This document shows positions 1-12,200 of a DNA stretch of 28,215 bases, in pieces (the stretch's first letter is position 1; each line of letters begins with the position of its first letter). The position numbers were made by a program, and so were the translations under genes. This DNA is from Phoronis ovalis. Taxonomy: Eukaryota; Phoronida; Phoronidae. Below the pieces are notes generated by a model. It did no database searches, was not told the origin of the DNA, and worked only from the letters and a program-made list of their open reading frames with translations. Where the stretch lies: positions 4,362 through 32,576 of the forward strand of contig JAOXYB010024068.1 in assembly GCA_028565635.1 (NCBI GenBank), written 5' to 3'.

Positions 1-78
1 CATTATACTTAGCCTTGAGATCACAGTATTTTTTACACTGAGATAAGCCTCTCACATTATACTTAGCCTTGAGATCAC
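1..78 (-). repeat. 54-bp in-frame tandem duplication spanning an exon/intron donor
   Basis: The 24 bases at 1-24 recur at 55-78, a 54-bp (18-codon) shift. The repeated segment covers the 3' end of exon 18 and its GT donor. Whether more copies lie left of the window cannot be seen. Confidence 0.85.
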
Positions 79-217
79 CATATTTTTGTCTTTCCTCTTC
101 TAGTTGAGCTTCTTGACTTTGAATCGTCTCCACCATTTCTGTCTGTGATCTAGCTATATTTTTCAGTTCTAACTGTAATGTTTCTATTTGAGCAACAAAA
201 CTGTTGATAGTTCTAGC
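56..217 (-). CDS. CCDC150: CCDC150 coding exon 18 (last exon in window)
   Basis: 162 nt, 54 codons, if the GTGAGA donor at 54-55 is used. Starts ARTINSFVAQIETLQLELKN and ends YGDLKAKYN. The frame also stays open through a 54-bp duplication to the window edge, adding VRGLSQCKKYCDLKAKYN. The exon may therefore extend further or have two alternative donors. The gene continues outside the window. Confidence 0.75.
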
Positions 218-3200
218 CTGTAATATGAATAATTAAACACATTTTGTTACAAAACATAACTGACAAAGAAGCCCCACTCTGTGTATAATTACATGATTTA
301 CTTACTGGGTTATGTACTAAGCTATCACAATCGTCTGTAACTAAATACAGCTAAAATAGCTAAACGCAATTAAATACAGTATTCCTTTGTATCGCCCACA
401 GATGCACGACCTCTAGCTTCCTCCTGAAGGATTACGTAAATAAATACAGTGTTACACTACTTTCGTTACAGATTTGCACGCAGCTATTTTTTTTCACTGC
501 AGCATTAATGCTTTACGCTTATTTAGTACTTCTGCTGCAAAGATGAATGCTAAGTAACTTACATTAATTACATGATAAATGGAAACTGGTGAATCTCTTC
601 AAAATTATGCCAAATGTGAATGATTTATAGTGATTGAAATAGTGCTATTTTTATTAATAATGAATAGTTTAATACCTGTTCTGCATTTTTCTTCACATAT
701 TCTTGTTTAACCCGATCTAACTCCTCCACTTCTCTATTTATACCCTACAAAATTAGAAATACACATCAAATAAAACACAGTGTGTGTTTACTGTATATAA
801 CAGTACAGTAACTTCAAATATTACAGAATTGATATAAAAAATTACTACTTATTTCACACTCCATAACTAACAAGCTACAGCATTTAGCACAACATTGAAA
901 CACATAATATTATGTTCTTTTAACCTTCATTCTCTGTAGATTCTGTTCCTGTTCTTTTTTCACTCGACTGAGATTATCAATTTGTGATTTTAAACTGCTT
1001 ATCCTATCTTTGAGTTCTTTTACACGATGTTCTTCTTCTGAGATTCTTTGACGCAATTCTGAGTTTGCTCTTGACAGATCTCCATTTTTAGCCAATAAAT
1101 TATCATGTTGTCTTTTTACCTGTGATGCAAATTAAAAGCCTGCATTAAATTAATAAAATACATACTTAACTTTGTTTACAAAACACTTCTAATCAAAGTG
1201 AAGGAGAAGCACAGACAGAAGCAATGTTTCACAAACAATACAAAAACACATACAAGTGTTAATATTAGAATACAGGAAATATATTGTACGTTTAAAGCTG
1301 ATTAGAGACGGTATAATATTATTAATGCTCACAACCATAAGACAATTTTATAATGTCTACTAGTCTCTAACACAGACCATATATCTTATAAATGTTCTAA
1401 ATAAATTGTTTTAAACTATAAACTAGAAAAAGTCAAAAATTTGTTTTAAAACTAATAGTGCTTATCATTATCAGATATATGTTGCAAATAGGGATAGAAA
1501 TTTATATAGAGATTTAAACTCAACTTTTAACAAAAAAGAATTTAAAAATACAACAAGGGTCTAAACTTAGACTAAATGTCTACTGAAGGAATCGTAAGTT
1601 TAGTATTTTTCACAAATGATGGGGTAAGAGTGCACATTTATCATTCTACAAAAGAATTTCTGTTATTTGTTAACATAGACTTCTCACAGTCATTTTATTG
1701 TCACAGAATGGTCCTGCAATAATTGAATAGTGACCTCAGCAACTTCTTTATTGTTTTTCTTCATTGATTTATCTCTTTCTTTTCTCATCTCCTGCTTTAG
1801 CATTTCTAATTTTTCTTCGGTGAGACATAAATCTTCCTTCATGGAATTATATTCGAGATCTCTATGAAATATGCCAGAAAATATTCATATTAGTCATCAA
1901 AACAGTCAAAAATAAAAATTTTCATAAAAATCCTATAACTTTATATATATTAATTAAGGTTGTGCTACCAGGAAAGTGCTAACAGATCTAGCTTCGCTTT
2001 ACAACTTGTACCTGATGTTCCTTAAATATACACAACAGTGTGCTAGATTGGCTATTGAGAAGCATCAAAAAGCCATCACGAATAAATCACAGTAAGATTT
2101 ACCTAAGTTCTACTAATATATGTCTCAACTGTTTATTATGACAACATAATTAATGAGCAGTGAAAGAACTTCTCAACACAAAATCCAAACACACACCTAT
2201 TTTCCCTGAGTTGAACGAGTTGATGAGTTTTTTCTTCCAGTTCATCTTGTAACCTTTGTAAACTACCTTGAAGTTGTGAGTTTGATGACAATACGCCTTC
2301 TAATGAAGCTGCTATATGACTGTTGTCACACTTGCACTGTTCTAATGCCTCTCGTAATGGTTCAACCTTTAATCGCACAAGACAACATGACTACTTACAT
2401 GTAGTATATGTCACATCGTTATAAATAATTTGCTTTGTAATAAATATTTTAATTACTGAGTTAATTTTTAATAATTAAAATGTTATAATCCTGTAATTTG
2501 TAAAAGGAGTGCATTTCATTGATATTCCGAGAAAAAGTCAGTATGAGATACTTTTGGTGATTAGAACCAAACTACCCGAAAACTATAATTGAAATTTCCC
2601 GTCCCTTGACATATTTTCAAGTATTTCTATCAGAAAATGCATAACATTAAATATATATGTTTTTAACCAATCCTAATGTTCAACTTACCTCACTGGCTTC
2701 AAGAGTTTCCATGGCCAATAACTTATTTTGTAAAAGTTCTACTTCTTTATTCATCTTCCTCATGGCATGTTCAGTTTGCTGCCTAAACAAATTATGACAA
2801 TAATATTAACATTTCAATTGAGAAGCAGCTAAGAAAATTACAGAAATGCTCGAGTCCTGAAGACTAAAGTCAACAAGAAATTGTGTCAAAAGCTACATGC
2901 AACATCCAAACACTACTGACACCACATTTCTCAGAGAAAGGAAACGCATACTGAACACACATTACACGCATAAAATATGCAGATACTAGTTAAAACTGTT
3001 TTACAGAATTTACAAATTTCAGAATATTTCTTACATACAAATTACCTTTCATGTTTTAGCTGAGAGATCTGAGAATCTCTTCTACCTAATTCCATTTGCA
3101 ATTTTTCCACCGTAAGTTGAAGTTGGTTATGAGATGTCATCACACTCTCTAAAGTTCCTGCTACCTTTTTGTTGTCATCCTTTGAATCTGTTAAAGATTG

Positions 3201-6200
3201 CTGTAATGTCTGAATCTGCAAATACAATGTACTGACTATATTGACTATAATATTGATAAAGCCTAACCATCAAAAACAGTTATGATAAAATACACTTATC
3301 ATTATTGAGGAGCTCAACTTGAAGCTAACTTAGTTTTGTTTGATAAATTAGACAAAAAAGTATCGAACATTTATTAGATTGAGAGCCGAAAACTTGAAAT
3401 TATATAAATTTATTTTAGATTTTTAAACCCAAATAGAAATAATTACATGGACATTTGACAGCATTATTCTTATTAGTGTTTTAATCGATACACAGTGACA
3501 CAGTAAAAACAATATAGTGCGTGCTGAAATGTTGTTCATTGATACAATTTTTGTCATCACTTTTACCTGCAAGGAATATATTGTGGCATTATTGTTTTGT
3601 ATCAGTTAATATCATATTAACATGAGTTCACTGTACAAATTAGCCAAACTACAAAAAGACAAAATCATAAAATATTATTATTTTGTGTGAGCACAAGTTC
3701 CTCATTGGTTCACACATGTAAACATAAACAGTGCTGTTTTCCTGTCCTACCCTCTGTTTTTCTCTTTCCTCCATAGCTTCTATGTGTCCCATGAGTTTTT
3801 GTGTTTCTCTTACTGCCTCATCTCTTGCTTGTATGGCCATGTTAAAATCAGTTTCCTTCCTATCAGAGCAGATCTGTGTTTGTTTTACTTGATTTTCCAG
3901 CCTTTGTATGTTTATTTTGTAAGCACTCATTTCTCCTTGTGTCTGAAATCAATTGTAGAACATTCCTTTTTGGCGCAAGATATGAATACAGAGTGAAACA
4001 AGCATAATAGAACACAGTTTGATGTATCATAATTACGGTTTCCAACACCAAGTTGGAAATCATATAGTTATAGCATCGATTCTATATTCAGAAATTAGTT
4101 GTCAGATTTAAACAAAATTTTGTGGAAACGCTCATTTGGACCTGAAAATGATTTTTTTTGATTTTAAAGACTAATGGCCATATCAATAACATATTCTTTG
4201 ATACCTACATTGGAAAGTATGGGACAATTGCAACAAAACTTGAATCAAAATGTTTGCTATGTTCTGGAGATGAAAATTTGAAGTAAAAATGCTGGTGTCC
4301 ATCTTGCATTCAAAATGGTTGCCATGTAAAACATATTCTGGATAACTCATAAAGTACTGGACCAACTTCAACGAATCTTGGATTAAAATGTTTCCTGGGT
4401 TCTTAAGATGGAAATTTGTAGTGGAAAATTTGGAGGCAATCTCGAACCCTCGTCAAAAACTTTTTGATAACTCTGGAACTACTAGACCGATTTCAACAAA
4501 ACTTAGATAGGAATTACCACAGACTCCAAGAGATGAAATTGTTAATTAGCAAAGCAGATGGTCATCATTGAATAGCCATATACTGTGTTGCTGTGCAACA
4601 TTACAAGTCTAGTTTTAATAGTAATAATACAATAGATCTGAAATGTAGTACCAAGGTAACTGACATTCGTTTGGGTTAAAAGAAAATCCTATTTTAACAA
4701 CCAGACCTAGGCGACCATGTACAAGTTTTCAAATATTGACTGCGAAGTGGGCTTTCCCTTAAGAGGTTCAAACATAAGTTGCAGTACGAAAAGTAAAGAA
4801 ACAGACTTTTTACAACTAAACTGTATTGCTTTATGAGAAAACCAGCATTTGTCACAAACTTAACAAAATTTAAGAGAGTTGTTAGCTATTATGCTATTAT
4901 AACAAAGTATGTACTTTAAACATCACAAGTAAACTAAAATATAGCATAAAACTTTGTATTAACAAATACATGTAGGTTCTTTTGACGTGGACATTGTTAA
5001 GATTTGCATAAAAATGAAAGCAAGCACTGTTGAAGATTATAAAAGCTGCAAAGTACATTACAATTTTTCTGTAAATGTTAAACTGAAAAAGCAGTTTTAT
5101 CGAGGAGCTTTGCTCCCAAGGGCACAAAAATCACAATTGAACAGACGCAAAATACGTTTTGTTTTGAGTTGAATCCCAAAGTTTGAGTTCTCTTAAAAAG
5201 AATGCTATCACTAATGTTGATTTGTTTTTTAGCATTATTTTTAGTTTTTACCTTTGCATATTTGCTTTCTAGACTAGCATTCAATTTCCTCAGCTGAGCC
5301 AGCTCTGTCTGGACATTACCGAGAGATTCCAGCTCACTGTGCAGTTGTTCAAGTTTTGTCTGCAATCGTCCATTATCATAAGCCAGCTTGTTTTTCTGCT
5401 CCAACATGTCCGCCATTGCTTTGTCAATATGTTGCTGTGTTGCCTAAAGTACAAAACATGATTTTGAAAAATTGAGCTGATAAGAGTTTTTTCTAAATAA
5501 TAAAATATTCTATGCAGGATTTATATTTTTTTGTAAATAATGTAAGTAGGTCGTAAAAGTGTATGTTTAAACCTAACAGTGGATAACATGTTTATGAGCA
5601 CTATGTACAATTTATGCTTATAACAAAATTGTACATATTCAACATGGTAGATTTGAGACAAAGTCTGGACTATTGAATGGTATTATTCTAGCAGTACTAA
5701 AATACACATAACTATACATAATATATCGAACATTTTATAAGAATACAAAGAATTAATGGCTGATTTATTAAATAATAATTAAAATAAAATCTACAATTAT
5801 AATTGATAATATGTTTAATCAGGCCCATGCAAAATCAATGTCATGTGATTTCTAAGAAATTTTATTAATTCTAATTCATAGAAATCTAGGCTGGTGACAT
5901 TAGTTACAGTAGTTTGTTGAGTCCTCATTTTAGCAGCAAGAATAAACACACTGAACAAGTAGCTAAATATGGCTGAAGCAGTCAAAAGAAGTAGGTTATC
6001 AAACTGTGGTATTTGTATGGAGCCATATAACAGCAGTGATCATCAAGCTAAAATGCTGCCATGCTATCATAGTATGTGCATAAATTGTTTAAAAACACTA
6101 GCTGAGAACAACGATATATTTAACTGTCCGGAATGCAGGAAAGATATACAAGTTCCAGAAGGAGGTCTGGTCAGCTTTCCATCAAATATATATGTTGAAG

Positions 6201-9200
6201 ATTATGTTAAATTGCATCACAGATGTAAGCAACATGAATGTGAAAAGCATCAACAAATGTTTGTTCTGTTTTGTAAATCTTGCAACAAATGTGTGTGTCA
6301 TTTGTGCATACTGCATGCACACAACAGTTCTTCAGAACATGTGTTTGAAGACCTGCAAGTTTGTGCCTTTTTAATAAAAGATGAGCTAACAAAAACTCAT
6401 GAAAGTATAGATGATGTACGTAAGTACAGTGCGCAGCAAACAGAGGAAACAAATGAAATCATACAGAAGATAAATGGAAAAATGTCACTGGTCATTGCTT
6501 TGACAAATGGAGTGTTTGACCAGATTCAAAAGGATATACAAACCAAACACCAAGGCAAACATAATGATACCATAAGAGAGCTTTTGGAACAGGCCAACAG
6601 GAGAAAAGAGGACTTAAAGGAGCTACACATCAGGTCCTCAAACATGTGTGATACACTCCAACAATTACTTCTGGAAGATGACATGGCTTTAGTAGACAGA
6701 ACAACTGGTACAGAACAAAAAGAAACAGTTAAACAAATAGTACAGCAATATAAAAAAAATTCAGAGAAATCTATAAATGAAAATTTTGAAACAGATTATG
6801 AATTATGTTTGGAAGAAATTGTATCCAGCATACAACATCAACTTTCAGATCTATCTGTACTGCCATATATAAAACATGTGAATACAAACTCTATCATACA
6901 GGGTTTAGAATCCTGGTTTACAATTGAATTAGCTGACAGTGCCCCCCTTGATGTACAGATTCAGCATGATGATCTAGGTATAATCAATACATCTGTTAGA
7001 CATTTGTCTAATAAAAAAATTGAGATTACATTTTTACCTACTAGACTAGGTAATTACTATTGTAAAATTACTAGTAACTACAAATCTGTACTTGGAGGTG
7101 AGTTTACAATCAAACCCCAATTAAATAAGCCTGTTACTGTCATAGGACAGCATGGGAAAGACAAAGATCAATTTCATAGCCCTATTTCACTTGTATTGGA
7201 CAAGCAAAAAAATATTTATGTATCAGATTTGAATAACCATTGTCTAAAGATGTTTGACATACTTGGCAAATTTGTAAATAATTTTACTTATAAAGGTAAA
7301 ATTCCACGTATCTTGGCATTTAACGAAAAATGTGAAAAAATTATTAGTAGTACATGGCTTAGAAAGAATCAAGGACCTTCAACAAACAAACTTGTGGTTT
7401 ATGACATGGATACTGGTGACATCTCACACTTTAGTATTAAAGATATGCGTTCAGTTTCTGGGCTAGCAATTAACAGCAAAGATGAATTAGTGTTGTGTGA
7501 TGATGAAATTAATGCTGTATGCCTTTGTAATCCTAATCTAAACAGTAATCCAGTTATTAAAATGATTCAAAACCAGGGATCAGGGCCTAGTCAGTTTGAA
7601 ACACCATGGGCAGTTAAGGTGGGTCCAAACGATGATATACTTGTCATGGATAAAGGAAACAAGAGAATCCAGGTCTTTGATGCAAAACTTGTTCATCTAC
7701 TTCGAATAATTTCCCTTGATGTAAACGATGCTAAGTACTTCAATTTAAGCCCTAGTCAACAAATATTTGTTTCAGACTGTGGTAGTAGAAGTGTGCTAGT
7801 ATATACATATGAAGGAAAATTTGTAACAAGATTTGAAGAAGTTGGCACTTTTCCATTAGATATAGCTGTAATTGATGAACATTTCTTTGTGTGCGTAGAT
7901 CGTGACAAGCACTGTATCAATAAATTTAGATATAAATAATTGTACAGCTCTTTTGTTCAGAGCTGGTAGTCTGAAACTGGCTGAAGGGAAATTTTGTGCA
8001 TTTTATAGATGATGTTGATTGTAAAGTACATTAAATATTTTCTCAAATAATCGCCCTGGGTGGTTATTAAAAATATGCTGTGGGGGGGGGCCCATTACTA
8101 CAGGGAGATTATTATTAGAGAGGGGGGAATTAATTTATTACCTTCTTTGCACTTCTGGTATGAATATTTCAGATTTTTTTAGCTAAAAACATTCATTTCA
8201 AAATTCACCCAGTAGTTATTTCAAGTGGAACTACCAAATATGTTCAAGCCCCCAATGTAGTATGGAACAAGCCATAAAAACATAATTATTCTGAAAGTCA
8301 TTGGCGAGAAGCAGAAATCACCTGTGCCATACTCGGCAAGGAAATTCCAACCAAGTATATTATTGGAGATGATCCGAAGTTTGTTTTGCAAGCCAAAACA
8401 CTTATTAAAGATAATGTGGGGAATTATTACTAAATATTTATATATATATATTTCCTTAAAATCCAATGGTCCTTTAGTGCCAACACATTATTCAAAAAGA
8501 ACTACACATAATAAGGAATCAAAACGTGATTATCTCGCATTAATTCAAATGGGTCCTTAACTAAATTGCCAACCCAATGATTAGATTATTAGAGAGGTGA
8601 TTATTCATTTATTCTAGTCACCAGAGAGGGCATTTATTGGGAGATGGCAATTAATTATATCAGGGGGCAATTATCAGAGAAAATACGGTAGTTTTTTCAA
8701 CTGTTGAAGATTATAAAAGCTGTAAAGTATTACAATTTTTCTGTAAAATTAATATTAAACTGTTCTGTTCTGTTTGAGTTTATGATTTTTACCTATTTAT
8801 AGTGTAAATAAATACAAATTTGTACTTTAAATAAGTGTGTACCATTTATTTGTCATAAAACAAACACAAAAGGACTTACTGCTTTTACCGAATGACAACA
8901 ACAGTGTTCTGTCACATCCATTACAATGGATAATAATTCGTATGAAAATACTGTGCAGTGTGCAATACATATTCATTATTGGGGCATATGGGAAGTTGTA
9001 ACAAATGGCTACCCGAGATACACACACCTCCAAAATATCAATTATTGCAAGCATTATCTGCCAGTAATGCAGTTACTGTATTTGGTATGGTCATATTGTC
9101 GAATAGTTAAAGCTTTATATAATCACTCTAAATTTTTATAAAATTATGATGAGCCAAACAAATTTTAGACTGATTTCAATTAATAAAAGTTTAGTTATGA

Positions 9201-12200
9201 CTGCATGAGAATGTTTATTTCAGTGATACTAGCATTCCACATGCCATAAAGAGGTGATGGATGAGTACTGGGATAATTTAACAGTGCCTTTAAACGGCCG
9301 TCTAAAGGATATTAGTTCATACATAAGGTTGCCATTTTGGAAGAATTTTTCCTAAGTAATGCTTGAATTTAAATAGACATAGTTTTGAAAAAATAAACAG
9401 GATCGCCCCTACATTTAATTGTCCTTAACCAAATTATACTAGATCCTTAATTTCTACTAACCCATGAATTTTTATTAATAAAAATGTGCTAGACAGGCAG
9501 GTAAAAATACATGCAACAGTAGCATCCTCTGCACTACCTATATGCTACCTCAAGTTCTTTGCATTATACAAACATATCAAACTATAATAAATAAAACTTG
9601 AAAAGTGTACTTCAGATTCATAAGCATCAAAACTTTTAGGTGTATTTTAATTATCTACGGCACAGAAAATAAGATTTTTGTGACAAATCGAACATGAAAA
9701 GGACAAAGCGAGTTTATTTTGTTACCAGGTTATTGTCCTCTGAGTCTAATTTGCCTTTGCCATTTGATTCTCAAGGTAGTCACCTTTGCCATAACTCACA
9801 ATCTATCAATCCAGACTGCGAAAAACGCGTTTCCTTTGGCTCTTGCCTGGGGCACCAAGAAGATAATGGGGTAGAATCGTCCTGTCTGCTTATTGCATCT
9901 GCAGAATATACTTAAGTAAATTGGGCTGGGGATGGATCCAGGGACTGGGGGGGTGGAGAAATGTTTTTTGAAATGTTTGTGGATCAGTGGCTGAGGAGAT
10001 ACCGAATGATGTCCATTCACAAACAGCAACAATGCCTTGAATATTGCGATTTATTCAGCAATTTGGTCTAATTTCACAGTAATTTCCTGCTTAAACTGTA
10101 TTCATTCCCTAGATTCATATGATATATTGTAGTGAGAGATACAGAATGTTATTTTGTAGGCCATTACCAGAAAGCATTTTTAACCAAGGGAATATCCTAT
10201 GTTCCTATAGAGTGTACAGGAAGAGAAAATCTCCTGCGTTCGGAACATGCAGGTATAAACTTGAATATTTGACATTTTTTGCTGAAAATATAGTGCTTCT
10301 TGAATTTGATTAGATAAAATAGTTTAAAGGAAGAAACTACATTCACCATTGGTCAAGTCAAAGACACTTCATGAGACAAAATAATATAGCTAAAACTGCA
10401 TTTTTAATGTACTAGACTAGTATAGTAGCTATGTCAGTTCAAGTTTGAAGATTGAAAATTTCCCGACTGCAAATGAGATGATGTTGTTAATAATATAGTG
10501 TGTGACATCACATTGGTCTTCCTTCACATGCATTTTTACAACTCATTGGTGGATTATAAGCACTTTTGACAACTATTCAGGTATCCCAATTCCCTGACAG
10601 ACACAAAATCAGTAACTTCATGCCAGCATGTGGTTGTATTTGTTGATAGCACAAACGATATTGCGTATGGATATATGTTAAAAAATAGTTCGCTGGTTTG
10701 ATGGAGTAATAATCCTGTGTCATTATACTGATGGCAGGACATCTTGTGAGCATGGAAATCATGATTTAATAGACACAATTTTTTCTGCATATAACAATAA
10801 ACATTACTTTAAACCAATTCCTATTTTTGCCATTAGCTACATGACTGTATAACTAGCAGCTACGACTATTATAACTATATTTCATGATATCTGCCGGCAT
10901 CATAACACGACATGCAAGTCACAAGGACATGTTATGTAAGACAAGGAACGGAAATGAGGCTCCAGTGAGACATTTAAAATTGAGCCCAGGAGATACGGAT
11001 AAAACACTCAAATTTTGCCACTGAGTAATTCTTTAGAACATTTGTAGTAATAAGAAGACCAAGAAAGAAAACAACAATGGTACCATAGAAAAAACAAACA
11101 CAATGATTGAAAAACTAGATGTGGAGGATGCATAAATCAAACCAATCTATCGGGATATTGCGATTCCAAAAATTGATACATTATCTTCTTGTTATCTGCT
11201 CTCACAAAAGAGATTAATGATATTAGAAAGTCTCAAGAATCTTTATCGAATGATATTGCAACCTTGTGGGATCAAGAAAACCAAAATACCATGAAATTGG
11301 ATAGATACATGTCATATGCGTGCAATAAAAGATGAGCCAAATACATGCAAACAAGTGGTAAAAAAATACATATGCTCAAAGATTAAACAATTTATGCTGG
11401 ATAAATTAACAGGAACAAGGCAGTAATGAGGATTGTGAACAAAATTAACTTGAATGTCATACAAGAGAAATTAAGATTATATACTGTCAGAGGCTGGCAA
11501 ACATTCTAAAAATGAGTTCACCCATCATCATATCATTTTCAGAATCCATTAGTTTAAAGATTGCATGAGAGAACAAGTGAAAGCTCCGTGGCAGTACAAT
11601 TAATTAGAAGAGGACTTTTTCGATTCAGTAATTAAGAAAAGCAAAACCCCACTCCTTCTTTAACAGTTCAGAATCAAAATCCTTCTTTGACAACAAAATT
11701 AGTGGCTGATACATTGTTTGTCAATAGCAAAATATATACAGTGGACAAATTACCTGCAATATTTCAGTGGAGAATTTAGCTAGGACATTATTGCCCATGC
11801 TGGAACAAAATTGGTCAAGCTATTTAATATGCAGCCACACAGGACTGAAAAAGCTTCTGAAATCTTCAGTTCGTTGTCAATATAATATAGCTTTTCCAGA
11901 ATAACACCACAATTATATACTTGTTATTCTACATAATACCATATTATCAGTTAATTATCAGCCTTTTGAAATCGATCAAGATTTTGCTTTTTTTCAACTG
12001 CAAGAAATTTTCTCATACATCGCACAGACACAAGAACAGTATTGCAAATACAATATTATGAAAACGTTTCTAACATCTTTCAGTTTTAAAACTTTTTGAG
12101 TCTATCCTGAATAATACCACAACCATAATTTGCCTGTTTAAAGTATAAACTAATCAGCTGAGGACAATACATGAAAAAATTCTTTTTAACATTATTATTC

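Noticed and set aside
6207-6452. Minus-strand open frame inside TRIM-NHL 1
   Set aside because: It is the antisense shadow of the B-box/coiled-coil coding region. The same applies to 20685-20882 and 16893-17075.
9694-9915. 73-codon open frame in a GC-richer island
   Set aside because: No recognisable domain, no splice context and no relation to neighbours.
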